Shown piece after piece: positions 1 through 7,100 of a stretch of 33,203 bases of DNA. The first letter of the stretch is position 1. Every line of letters starts with the position of its first letter. The stretch is from contig DATFPK010000037.1 in NCBI GenBank assembly GCA_035264885.1, positions 1-33,203 of the forward strand, given 5' to 3'. This DNA comes from DATFPK01 sp035264885 (GTDB lineage: Bacteria > Actinomycetota > Thermoleophilia > Solirubrobacterales > 70-9). A program made the translations under genes and the position numbers. The notes beneath the pieces are model-generated. The model saw nothing but the letters and a program-made list of their open reading frames with translations. It was not told the origin of the DNA and did not search any database.

Positions 1-750
1 CCGGTGGTCGACATCGCGGTCGATCCGCTCGAGGGCACGCGCCTGACGGCGCAGGGCGAGCCCTCGGCGCTTGCGGTCGTCGCCCTTTCGGAGCGCGGCA
101 CGATGTTCGACCCCGGCCCCTGCGTCTACATGGAGAAGCTCGCCGGCGCGGAACGGATCGCCGATTGCCTGAGCCTCGAGGACTCGCTGTCCGACGTGGT
201 CCGTGCGGTCGCCGAGCGCAAGGGCGGCTCGGTCGGCGACGTCACGGTCGTGATGCTCGACCGCGAGCGCCACGACGACGCGGTCGAGGAGCTCCGCGAC
301 CTGGGCGCCCGGATCCGCTTCATCAAGGACGGCGACGTCGCCGCGGCGCTGCTGGCGGTCAGCCAGGGGACCGGCGTCGATCTGCTCTGGGGGATCGGCG
401 GCACGCCGGAGGGCGTGCTCTCGGCCGCGGCGATCAAGTCGCTGGGGGGCCAGATCCTCGGCCGGCTGTGGCCGCGCGACGACGAGGAGCGCAAGACTGC
501 GGTCGACGCCGGGTACGAGCTCGACCGCGTCCTCACGGTCGACGACCTCGTCGGCGGCAACGACGTCTTCTTCGCCGCGACCGGCGTCACCGACGGCGAC
601 CTGCTGAACGGAGTCCGCTACCTGGGCGACGGCAAGGCGAGCACAGACTCCCTGGTGATGCGGTCCCGGTCGGGAACGGTCCGGCGGGTTCAGGCCACCC
701 ATGACCAGGCGAAGCTCCGCGAGGTGGTCACCGCCGGGCTCTATGGCTGA
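1..750 (+). CDS. glpX: Class II fructose-1,6-bisphosphatase (GlpX), 3' part only
   Basis: Hydrolyses fructose-1,6-bisphosphate to fructose-6-phosphate and phosphate, the committed cytosolic step of gluconeogenesis. The reading frame is open from base 1, so the gene begins upstream of the window; about 248 C-terminal residues of a family usually 320-340 long are present. Seen: the family metal/substrate motif DPLEGTRLTA at the very start, the block YMEKL, a GDVAAALLAV stretch, WGIGGTPEGVLSAAAIK, and FFAATGVTDGDLLNGVRYLG followed by the S-T-D-S-L-V-M-R-S-R terminal block. All of these align in order with E. coli GlpX from memory. The stop TGA (748-750) lies inside the start of the next gene, suggesting translational coupling. 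The class I enzyme Fbp is unrelated in sequence, so the class II call is firm. Confidence 0.95.
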   Translation, partial: PVVDIAVDPLEGTRLTAQGEPSALAVVALSERGTMFDPGPCVYMEKLAGAERIADCLSLEDSLSDVVRAVAERKGGSVGDVTVVMLDRERHDDAVEELRDLGARIRFIKDGDVAAALLAVSQGTGVDLLWGIGGTPEGVLSAAAIKSLGGQILGRLWPRDDEERKTAVDAGYELDRVLTVDDLVGGNDVFFAATGVTDGDLLNGVRYLGDGKASTDSLVMRSRSGTVRRVQATHDQAKLREVVTAGLYG

Positions 751-1663
751 CCCCGACCGTGCTGACGGGCGGATCGCGGTCGCCGGAGCCACCGGCTACA
801 TCGGCGGGCTCCTCGTCGAGCGGCTCGCCGGCGAGGGTGCCGAGGTGGCCGCGCTGGCCCGCTCGCCCCAGCGGGCCGAGCGGCTGGCGGGTGACAGGGT
901 GGAGGTCCGGCGCGCCGACGTCGGCGAGCCCGCCTCGCTGCCGGCGGCGTTGGAAGGCGCAGTCACCGCCTACTACCTCGTCCACTCGATGGGGCGCGGC
1001 TCCGGCGGCGGCTTCGCCGAGCGCGACCGCCGCGGCGCCGAGAACTTCGCCCGCGCCGCGTCGGAGGCGGGGGTTTCGCGGATCGTCTACCTGGGCGGCC
1101 TGGGGGAGGGGTCCGAGCACCTCGACTCCCGGCACGAGACGGCTCAGGCCCTCGCCGGCGGCGACGTCCCGGTCGCCTACTTCCGCGCCGCGGCGGTGAT
1201 CGGCCCCGGCAGCGAGTCCTTCCGCACCGTCGTCTACCTGGTCAGGCGCCTGCCGCTCATGGTCACCCCGCGCTGGGTGCACAACCGGACCCAGCCGATC
1301 GCCGTCGACGACGTGGTCGCCTACCTGGTCGCGGCGGGGGCTCTCGGCTCCGAGGTCGAGCGCGAGATCGAGATCGGGGGGCCGGATGTCACGACGTACG
1401 CCGGCATGATGGACGAGGCCGCCCGGGCGATGGACAAGCGGCCGCGCCCGCGGGTGTCGGTGCCGCTCCTGACCCCGGCCCTCTCGTCGCTCTGGCTGGG
1501 TCTGATCACCCCCGTCGACACCGGCGTCGCCCGTCCGCTGGTCGAGGGCCTCTCCCACGACACCGTCGTGACCGATCCGTCGGGAATGGCTCTGTTCGAC
1601 CTAGAGCCCATGCCGCTCGCCGAGGCGATGCGGCGGGCCCTCGCCGAGGACCCGGACTCCTAG
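743..1663 (+). CDS. NAD(P)-binding SDR/NmrA-like protein (atypical epimerase-type)
   Basis: 306-residue Rossmann-fold protein. The dinucleotide-binding motif GATGYIG is at residues 15-21, followed by VERLAGEGAEVAALARSP and an acidic strand end (RRADVGEP). The block YYLVHSMGRGSGGGFAERDRRGAENFARAA and the strand RIVYLGGLGE are typical of the NmrA/atypical extended SDR branch. The classical YxxxK catalytic pair is not evident, so it may be a regulator or a non-classical oxidoreductase; the substrate cannot be inferred. The ATG at 743 was chosen over an upstream in-frame start at 701 because it sits immediately before the Rossmann strand and overlaps the glpX stop by 8 nt. The stop TAG (1661-1663) overlaps the stop of the convergent gene in the tetranucleotide CTAG. 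Confidence 0.85.
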   Translation: MADPDRADGRIAVAGATGYIGGLLVERLAGEGAEVAALARSPQRAERLAGDRVEVRRADVGEPASLPAALEGAVTAYYLVHSMGRGSGGGFAERDRRGAENFARAASEAGVSRIVYLGGLGEGSEHLDSRHETAQALAGGDVPVAYFRAAAVIGPGSESFRTVVYLVRRLPLMVTPRWVHNRTQPIAVDDVVAYLVAAGALGSEVEREIEIGGPDVTTYAGMMDEAARAMDKRPRPRVSVPLLTPALSSLWLGLITPVDTGVARPLVEGLSHDTVVTDPSGMALFDLEPMPLAEAMRRALAEDPDS

Positions 1664-2316
1664 GTCAGCGGAACCTCGCCCTCCTGCTCGGCGAGGGCCC
1701 CGACCGCCGAGGGCGGGAGGTCGAGCCTGGCGAGCGACCGCAGGAATCCGTTGGTGACGACTCGGTGGATCCTGAGCTGGGTCGCCGAGTAGAGGAACGC
1801 TCCGAGCCTGGCGAAACCGCCCTGCCCGCGGAGCAGGGGGTAGAAGTTCTGGACCTCGGAGCGGACGTGGACGCGCTCGCACTCCTCCGGGTCACCGGGC
1901 TGCGGCTCCAGCCGGCGGACCGAGATCCGCAGATGGCCGCGGCCGGGGGAGGAGACGAGGATGCCGCGCTCGATCGGCCAGGTGACCTGACCGAAGCCCG
2001 GTCCGATGTCGTAGACCGGCCCACGGAACCGCAGCAGGGTGAAACGCCGGCCGAGCAGGACGACCGACCGGGCGTGGGGCTCGTAGATCACCCGCAGCGC
2101 GCCGAGGGAGATCCGTCGCAGGTAGCGCCAGTACGAGGCTGCCAGCCGCTCGAGGTACGAGGGCCGCCAGAGCTGCTCGAGAAGCTCCCGTGGCAGGGTC
2201 CCCTCGGCCTCCTGCACCGAGCCCACGGGGCCGTCGGGGTTGACGGGCGAGCTCCGCTCGGGAAGCAGCAGGACCGAGACGCGATCGCCCTCGTGCTTAT
2301 CCGAGGACCGGCTCAT
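1660..2316 (-). CDS. Conserved-looking protein of unknown function
   Basis: 218 residues, not recognised. The N-terminal 35 residues are polar and likely disordered. They are followed by an Arg- and aromatic-rich helical stretch (LEQLWRPSYLERLAASYWRY) and beta-rich segments (RSVVLLGRRFTLLRFRGP, GHLRISVRRLEPQPG, ERVHVRSEVQNFYPLLRG). There is no clear signal peptide or transmembrane segment. The pattern suggests a soluble beta-sandwich-like domain, for example a lipid- or polyketide-cyclase-like fold, but this is speculative. Its ATG (2314-2316) overlaps the 3' end of the YihY-family gene by 20 nt on the same strand, so the two are probably co-transcribed. No good Shine-Dalgarno sequence precedes it, consistent with coupled translation. 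It ends convergently against the SDR gene. Confidence 0.7.
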   Translation of the reverse strand: MSRSSDKHEGDRVSVLLLPERSSPVNPDGPVGSVQEAEGTLPRELLEQLWRPSYLERLAASYWRYLRRISLGALRVIYEPHARSVVLLGRRFTLLRFRGPVYDIGPGFGQVTWPIERGILVSSPGRGHLRISVRRLEPQPGDPEECERVHVRSEVQNFYPLLRGQGGFARLGAFLYSATQLRIHRVVTNGFLRSLARLDLPPSAVGALAEQEGEVPLT

Positions 2317-3175
2317 CGGCGTACGGGAGGGTGCCGGTGTCGTGCTTCTCGTGTCGCAGGGAGTTGATCACGGCTCCCGCCATCAGCGCCAGGCTGAGCG
2401 CGTAGAACCAGATCAGGGCGATGAGGATGAAGCCGAGGGTCGAGCCGAACCGGCTGAGCCCGGAGACGTTCGCGAGGTAGAACGGGAAGAGCCAGTTGGC
2501 CAGCCCGGTCGTCACCGTGACGAAGAGGGCGCCGGGCCAGACCGCCGGCCACGCCATGTGGCCCTTCGGGACCGCCCAGTAGATGACCGAGCAGATCAGA
2601 AAGGTCAGCGCGAGCGCGCCGACCAGCAGCAGGACGTTCTCGACGAACCGGATCGTGTTGAGCCCGAGCGGCAGGTCGTTGGTACGGTCGAGGAGGGCGC
2701 CCTCGACCGCCGGCAGGAAGATCGTCGCCCCGAGGAACAGCACCACGACCAGCAGCATCACGAAGGAGAACCGCTTCTGCTCGACCCAGCCGCGGCACTC
2801 GACGTGGTAGATGCGGCAGAAGGCGGTATCCATCGCGCCCCAGAACGAGGCGCCGATCCAGATCGAGGCGAGGGCGGCGATCACGCCGATCGTGGTCGCG
2901 TTGTTCTCGATCCGGTTGAGGACGTTGGCGAGCGTGTCCTGCTCGGTGTTCGGGAACAACCGCTGGAGGTCGATCAGGATGCTGTTCTCCACCCCCTCGA
3001 TCCGCAGCACCTGGCCGGAGACGAAGAGGATCAGGAGGACGAACGGGAAGACGGCCAGCAGGAGGTTGTAGGCGACCATCGCGGCCAGCCCGGTGACGTT
3101 CTCCCGGTAGGCGCGGTGCCAGAAGGCCCGCAGGTAGGAGTGCGCCCTCCCCCGGACGTCCGGCGCCGCCTTCAG
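2297..3175 (-). CDS. YihY/BrkB-family inner-membrane protein (start uncertain)
   Basis: Polytopic membrane protein of the YihY/virulence factor BrkB family, formerly mis-named ribonuclease BN; molecular function unknown. Seen: the family entry motif AAMVAYNLLLAVFPFVLLILF, then several hydrophobic helices (IGVIAALASIWIGASFWGAM, FSFVMLLVVVLFLGATIFL, VLLLVGALALTFLICSVIYW, and a last one ending LIALIWFYALSLALMAGAVI). Start problem: the first ATG in frame (3077-3079) falls inside the conserved region, and at least 16 further family-like residues (FWHRAYRENVTGLAA) are encoded upstream. Between 3079 and the upstream in-frame stop there is no ATG, GTG or TTG. The coordinate given uses the CTG at 3173-3175, which overlaps the stop of the upstream small ORF as CTGA and follows GGGGAGG, though very closely. 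A frameshift joining the two ORFs is the alternative. Confidence 0.88.
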   Translation of the reverse strand: MKAAPDVRGRAHSYLRAFWHRAYRENVTGLAAMVAYNLLLAVFPFVLLILFVSGQVLRIEGVENSILIDLQRLFPNTEQDTLANVLNRIENNATTIGVIAALASIWIGASFWGAMDTAFCRIYHVECRGWVEQKRFSFVMLLVVVLFLGATIFLPAVEGALLDRTNDLPLGLNTIRFVENVLLLVGALALTFLICSVIYWAVPKGHMAWPAVWPGALFVTVTTGLANWLFPFYLANVSGLSRFGSTLGFILIALIWFYALSLALMAGAVINSLRHEKHDTGTLPYADEPVLG

Positions 3176-3462
3176 CGCCTCCCCACGACCTTCCCGAGCT
3201 CTCCGGCGGCCCGGCCGGCGAGCCGAACGCCGGCACCCGCCATCCCCGTCGCCAGGCCCACGCCCGCCCGGGCGAGCTGCTCGAAGCCGGACCCCCCGGG
3301 CGTCTCCGGCGGGGCTGGGTCCGGAGGTGGCGAGGCGGCGGGCGCCCGCTGGTCGCGCCGGGCTGCCGCCTCACGAGCGGCCGCTCGCCGCGGACTGGCG
3401 ACGCCCGGTCGGTGCCGGGGAACTCTTCCCAGCAGGCCGCTGTCGTCGGTCGGGTCCGCCAT
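3172..3462 (-). CDS. Small Pro/Ala/Arg-rich hypothetical protein
   Basis: 96 residues. The N-terminal two thirds is low-complexity Arg/Ala/Pro (a REAAARRDQRAPAASPPPDP-like composition). The C-terminal 35 residues are a Gly/Ala/Val-rich amphipathic segment ending GELGKVVGRR. No known domain is recognised. It sits directly upstream of the YihY-family gene, whose coding frame overlaps this stop codon by CTGA, so it may be co-translated with it or be the displaced N-terminal cytoplasmic part of the same protein. A possible promoter lies about 40 nt upstream on the minus strand. Composition alone cannot prove that it is expressed. Confidence 0.45.
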   Translation of the reverse strand: MADPTDDSGLLGRVPRHRPGVASPRRAAAREAAARRDQRAPAASPPPDPAPPETPGGSGFEQLARAGVGLATGMAGAGVRLAGRAAGELGKVVGRR

Positions 3463-3508
3463 AGGTTTCGCCCCGCCCGCCGGGATGGGCCTTGCACGGG
3501 GCGCCGCG

Positions 3509-3537
3509 AGCGTAACAACTGCCTTCCCCGGTGTAGG
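3509..3537 (-). promoter_or_regulatory. Possible promoter for the small ORF/yihY-family operon
   Basis: On the minus strand, CCTACA (3532-3537) and TACGCT (3509-3514) are separated by 17 bases. The -10 fits the actinobacterial TANNNT pattern, but the -35 matches only the ACA half of TTGACA. The predicted start is about 40 nt upstream of the ATG at 3462. Support is moderate to weak. Confidence 0.35.
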
Positions 3538-3617
3538 TTCCCCCGTCCGGCTCCGGCAGGGACCGCTACTTCGGCCCCGAGCGCGGTTTTCGGGCAGAGA
3601 CAGCGCGCGTTCGCGCC

Positions 3618-3646
3618 TTGACCGCGCCGAGCGCGCGGATTACAAT
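3618..3646 (+). promoter_or_regulatory. Sigma-70 promoter of rpoD
   Basis: TTGACC (3618-3623) and TACAAT (3641-3646) are separated by exactly 17 bases. Each hexamer matches consensus at five of six positions, making this the best promoter seen in the window. Predicted transcription starts near 3653, leaving a leader of about 145 nt before the rpoD ATG at 3799. It fits housekeeping control of the primary sigma factor by itself. Confidence 0.8.
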
Positions 3647-3798
3647 GCGAACAGACGTTTGAGGACCGAGCAGAGCCCGGCGCAGCGCCCAGCAGCACCA
3701 GACGCGGATCCGTTCGAGGTCCGCTTTTCTGAGTTAGAGCCGGGGTATAGGGCTCGGCAGGTCTGAACCGCCAGAGCAAGGGAAACAACAGGACAAGG

Positions 3799-4905
3799 AT
3801 GCTGGTAGCAGAACTCCAGGAGCTTGAAGAAGTAAAGGGCCTGATCACCAAGGGCCAGCAGTTCGGCGTGCTCACCTTCGGTGACATCGCCTCCGCGGTC
3901 TCCGAAGTCGACCTCGACGAATCCGACGTCGAGGATCTCTACGGCCACATCGAGCGCCAGGGCATCGAGCTGGTCGAGGACGTCGACCCGGCCCAGAAGG
4001 CCGCCGCCGAGGCTCTCGCCGCCGACACCGGCAAGAAGGGCCGGCGCCGCCAGAAGGCGACGCTGGACCTGAAGCCGGACATGACCACGGACTCGCTGCA
4101 GCTCTTCCTGAAGGACATCGGGAAGGTCCGGCTGCTGACCGCGCAGGAGGAGGTCGACCTCGCGAAGCGGATCGAGCGCGGCGACCTCGACGCGAAGCAG
4201 AAGATGGTCGAGTCGAACCTTCGCCTCGTCGTCTCGATCGCCAAGAACTACCGCAACCAGGGCCTGCCCTTCCTCGACCTGATCCAGGAGGGCACGCTGG
4301 GCCTTGTCCGCGCGGCCGAGAAGTTCGACTACCGCAAGGGATTCAAGTTCTCGACCTATGCGACCTGGTGGATCCGGCAGGCCATCGCCCGCGCCCTGGC
4401 CGACAAGGCGCGGACCATCCGCATCCCGGTCCACGTCGTCGAGAAGCTGAACAAGATCGGCCGCGCCGAGCGCAAGCTCGTCACCGAGCTGGGCCGAGAG
4501 CCGACGCCGGAGGAGATCGCCGAGGTCACCGGGATCGACCCGGAGGAGGTCGACTCGATCAAGCGTTCCGCGCAGGCGCCGGTCTCCCTCGAGAAGCCGG
4601 TGGGCGACGAGGAGGAGTCCGAGTTCGGCCAGTTCATCGCCGATGAGAAGGCCGAGTCCCCGTTCGAGCGGGCCGCCGACCTCCTGACCAAGGAGGCGCT
4701 GAAGGAGGCCCTCGAGAACCTCTCCTACCGCGAGCGCCGCGTCCTCGAGCTCCGCTACGGGCTCGGCGGCGAGCACCCGCGGACCCTCGACGAGGTCGGG
4801 CGGACCTTCAACGTCACCCGCGAGCGGATCCGCCAGATCGAGAATCAGTCGCTGAAGAAGCTGCAGAGCCTCGCCGAGGCCCAGAAGCTGCGCGAAGTCG
4901 CTTAG
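3799..4905 (+). CDS. rpoD: Primary RNA polymerase sigma factor (RpoD/SigA)
   Basis: 368-residue group 1 sigma-70 factor that directs RNA polymerase to -35/-10 promoters. Domains in order: a short N-terminal region 1.1-like helical segment (residues about 1-60), a basic linker (KKGRRRQK), and region 1.2 (LQLFLKDIGKVRLLTAQEE, about 99-120). Region 2 follows (SNLRLVVSIAKNYRNQGLPF from about 139, and the invariant melting motif TYATWWIRQAI from about 186), then region 3 (EKLNKIGRAERKL; TPEEIAEVTGI). Region 4 has the -35-binding helix-turn-helix TLDEVGRTFNVTRERIRQIE (about 329-348). The long non-conserved insert of proteobacterial RpoD is absent, as in actinobacteria. The ATG at 3799 follows AGGACAAGG at good spacing. 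Transcribed from the promoter at 3618-3646, with a hairpin just after the stop codon. Confidence 0.97.
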   Translation: MLVAELQELEEVKGLITKGQQFGVLTFGDIASAVSEVDLDESDVEDLYGHIERQGIELVEDVDPAQKAAAEALAADTGKKGRRRQKATLDLKPDMTTDSLQLFLKDIGKVRLLTAQEEVDLAKRIERGDLDAKQKMVESNLRLVVSIAKNYRNQGLPFLDLIQEGTLGLVRAAEKFDYRKGFKFSTYATWWIRQAIARALADKARTIRIPVHVVEKLNKIGRAERKLVTELGREPTPEEIAEVTGIDPEEVDSIKRSAQAPVSLEKPVGDEEESEFGQFIADEKAESPFERAADLLTKEALKEALENLSYRERRVLELRYGLGGEHPRTLDEVGRTFNVTRERIRQIENQSLKKLQSLAEAQKLREVA

Positions 4906-4912
4906 AGCGGGC

Positions 4913-4930
4913 GGCGGTCCGGTGACCGCC
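4913..4930 (+). terminator. Hairpin after rpoD (terminator-like, no T tract)
   Basis: GGCGGTC (4913-4919), loop CGGT, GACCGCC (4924-4930): a perfect 7-bp GC stem starting 8 nt after the rpoD stop codon. No run of T follows, so intrinsic termination is uncertain. It could instead act as a 3'-end stabiliser. Confidence 0.45.
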
Positions 4931-4946
4931 CCTCGGTTCACTTCAC

Positions 4947-5546
4947 ATGCCTGAGGTACGGCGCGCGTCCGAGGAAGACCGGCCGGGCGCCGCCGCTGCC
5001 CTCGCCGACGCGTTCTTCGCCGATCCGGTCTGGGAGTTCTTCTTCCCGGACCCCGATGACCGCCGGCCGAGGATCCGGCGGTTCTTCGAGGTCGAGACGG
5101 GGCACCTGCCGGCGGGGCGGGAGATGTGGGTCGCCGGCGATGCGCCGGCGGCGGCGATCTGGGCGCCGCCGGGGCGCTGGCGGCCGCCCGTGCCTCACAC
5201 GGCCGCGGTCGCCCCGGCCCTCGCGCGTGTCTTCGGGCGGCGGCTGATCGCCGCGGCGCGGGCCCAGAACCTGATCGAGCGCAGCCATCCCGAGGACGAG
5301 CCCCACTGGTACCTGCACTACCTCGGCGCCGCGCCGGCGGCGCAGGGCCGCGGCCTCGGCGCGGCGCTGATGGCGCCCGTGCTGCGCCGCTGCGACGAGC
5401 AGGCCACCGCGGCGTTCCTCGAGACGAGCACGCCCAGAGCTCGGGCCCTCTATATGCGGCACGGGTTCGAAATCGTGGGAGAGCTCGACCTCCCGGGGGG
5501 TGGCCCGCGGATCTGGCAGATGTGGCGGCCGTCCCGGCCGACCTAA
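4947..5546 (+). CDS. GNAT-family N-acetyltransferase
   Basis: 199-residue acetyl-CoA-dependent acyltransferase; substrate unknown. Seen: an N-terminal GNAT strand-helix (VRRASEEDRPGAAAALADAFF), the conserved YLHYLGAAPAAQGRGLGAALMAPVL block with the acetyl-CoA pyrophosphate-binding Q/RxxGxG/A signature (QGRGLGAAL), and the terminal LYMRHGFEIVGELDLPGGGPRIWQM typical of the family. It closely resembles the actinobacterial subgroup annotated simply as GNAT family. The ATG at 4947 gives a full-length domain; no clear Shine-Dalgarno site precedes it. It lies between rpoD and the pilus locus, and nothing in the sequence ties it functionally to either. Confidence 0.88.
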   Translation: MPEVRRASEEDRPGAAAALADAFFADPVWEFFFPDPDDRRPRIRRFFEVETGHLPAGREMWVAGDAPAAAIWAPPGRWRPPVPHTAAVAPALARVFGRRLIAAARAQNLIERSHPEDEPHWYLHYLGAAPAAQGRGLGAALMAPVLRRCDEQATAAFLETSTPRARALYMRHGFEIVGELDLPGGGPRIWQMWRPSRPT

Positions 5547-5578
5547 AGCCGGGAGCCCCTGCGCCGATAAGGCGAGGG

Positions 5579-7021
5579 ATGCTCGATATCGAAGCCGCAC
5601 TTCGCACCCTCGTCGAGCACGAGGGGTCCGACCTCCACGTCAAGGTGGGCGCGCCGCCGATGGGCCGTGTCCACGGCGAGCTCCAGCCGCTCATCGACCG
5701 GGAGCCACTCACGCCCGAGGAGACGGAGGCGGCCCTCGACGTCATCCTCGACAACCCCCAGCTCCGGCAGCAGTTCGGCGAGAGCGGGGAGGCCGACTTC
5801 GCCTACGCCATCTCCGGCGTCTCCCGGTTCCGCGTCAACGCCTTCCGCCAGCGCGGGTCGGTCTCGATCGTCTGCCGCGCGATCCCCTACAGCGTCCGCT
5901 CGATCGAGGAGCTGGGGCTCCCCGACGTCGTTAGCAGCCTCGCCGAGGAGCAGCGGGGGATCATCCTGGTCACGGGCACCACGGGCTCGGGCAAGTCGAC
6001 GACCCTCGCGGCGATGATCGACCACATCAACACGACCTGGCCGCGGCACATCGTCACCCTCGAGGACCCGATCGAGTACCTGCACCGCGACAAGAAGTCG
6101 ATCATCAACCAGCGCGAGGTCGGCGCCGACACCGAGAGCTTCGGACGCGCGATGCGCCGCGTCCTGCGCCAGGACCCCGACGTGATCCTGATCGGGGAGA
6201 TGCGCGACGAAGAGACGGTCCGCACCGCCCTCTCCGCCGCCGAGACCGGACACCTGGTCCTCTCGACCGTCCACACCCTCGACGCGACCGAGACGATCAA
6301 CCGGATCATCGACTTCTTCCCCCCGCACCTCCAGCACCAGGCGCGGGTGATGCTGGCGGCGACGCTGCGTGGCGCGATCGCCCAGCGCCTGATTCCGGAC
6401 ATCACCGGCAAGGGCCGGGTGGCGGCGGCGGAGATCATGGTCTCGACCGGCCGCGTCCAGGACCTGATCATGAACCCCGACGAGACCAGCAAGATCACCG
6501 AAGTGATCTCCGAGGGCGAGTACTACGGGATGCAGACCTTCGACCAGGCGCTGCTCAAGTACGTGATGGCGGGCCGGGTCTCCGAGGAGGTCGCGCTCCA
6601 GACCGCCTCCAGCCCGCACGACTTCAAGCTCATGCTCGCCGCCGGTGGCCAGCGGGCCAGCGGCATCGAGCAGGTGAGCGGCAACGGCAGCCGCGCCAAC
6701 GGGCATCCATCTCGCGAGACGGTGCCGCCGCCGCCACCGCGCCCCTCGGACGGCCAGGGGCCGGCGCCCGCCGCTCCTTCGGCACCCGCCTCCCCGCCGC
6801 CCGCCGCCTCCCCGCCGCCTTCACCCACACCGCCTCCCGCCGCGCCGGCGCCGCCCGCGCCTCCCCAGACGGCTCCGCAGCCGCCCGCCCCCGCGGACCC
6901 TGCCGCGGCTCCGGCGCCTCCGGCGCCGGCCGCACAGCCGGCCCCAGTTCCTCCCGCGGGCAGCGCGCCTCCCGCCTCCCCGCCGGCGACGCCGGGCTCG
7001 AGTCCTCCGCCGGGGCATTAG
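5579..7021 (+). CDS. PilT-like type IV pilus retraction ATPase with Pro/Ala-rich C-terminal tail
   Basis: 480-residue hexameric ATPase of the PilT/PilU branch, cytosolic, expected to power pilus retraction. Domains: an N-terminal PAS-like region (SDLHVKVGAPPMGRVHGEL), Walker A GTTGSGKST (about 133-141), Asp box EDPIEYLHRDKKSIINQREVG, Walker B DVILIGEMRDEET (about 205-217), and His box GHLVLSTVHT followed by TINRIIDFFPPHLQ. The catalytic core ends near residue 360. It is followed by about 120 residues that turn into an almost pure Pro/Ala/Ser tail, absent from ordinary PilT (about 350-370 residues) and from the second PilT of this locus. The ATG at 5579 follows AAGGCGAGG. First gene of the pilus locus and possibly its own promoter-proximal unit. 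Confidence 0.93.
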   Translation: MLDIEAALRTLVEHEGSDLHVKVGAPPMGRVHGELQPLIDREPLTPEETEAALDVILDNPQLRQQFGESGEADFAYAISGVSRFRVNAFRQRGSVSIVCRAIPYSVRSIEELGLPDVVSSLAEEQRGIILVTGTTGSGKSTTLAAMIDHINTTWPRHIVTLEDPIEYLHRDKKSIINQREVGADTESFGRAMRRVLRQDPDVILIGEMRDEETVRTALSAAETGHLVLSTVHTLDATETINRIIDFFPPHLQHQARVMLAATLRGAIAQRLIPDITGKGRVAAAEIMVSTGRVQDLIMNPDETSKITEVISEGEYYGMQTFDQALLKYVMAGRVSEEVALQTASSPHDFKLMLAAGGQRASGIEQVSGNGSRANGHPSRETVPPPPPRPSDGQGPAPAAPSAPASPPPAASPPPSPTPPPAAPAPPAPPQTAPQPPAPADPAAAPAPPAPAAQPAPVPPAGSAPPASPPATPGSSPPPGH

Positions 7022-7100
7022 GACAGCGGTCCAAGCTGCCGGAAACGGCCGCCGTCGGCTCAAGTCGCCTGCACGGCGGGCCGACAAGCCCGGTACGACC

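Larger units (their letters stand above)
3463..3798. other. Divergent intergenic region, small ORF / rpoD
   Basis: 336 bases without a convincing gene. It holds the strong rpoD promoter (3618-3646) and a weaker minus-strand promoter candidate (3509-3537). The rpoD 5' leader (about 3653-3798) contains a small hairpin with a GAGCC/GGCTC stem (3737-3741 with 3751-3755). The leader ends in a purine-rich Shine-Dalgarno region (AGGACAAGG) just before the rpoD ATG. The segment just upstream of the rpoD promoter is GC-rich and repetitive (alternating GC runs near 3601-3616). Nothing else was recognised. Confidence 0.7.

Noticed and set aside
2297..3175. Annotation as ribonuclease BN (Rbn)
   Set aside because: Historic misassignment of the YihY/BrkB membrane family; no nuclease motif present.
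2240..3766. 508-codon open frame on the plus strand opposite the YihY-family gene
   Set aside because: Highly charged shadow with no family features; the minus-strand frame encodes recognisable membrane helices.
3640..5754. 704-codon open frame on the minus strand across rpoD and the GNAT gene
   Set aside because: Antisense shadow of two clear genes; no domain, Arg/Ala/Gly-biased composition typical of non-coding frames at high GC.
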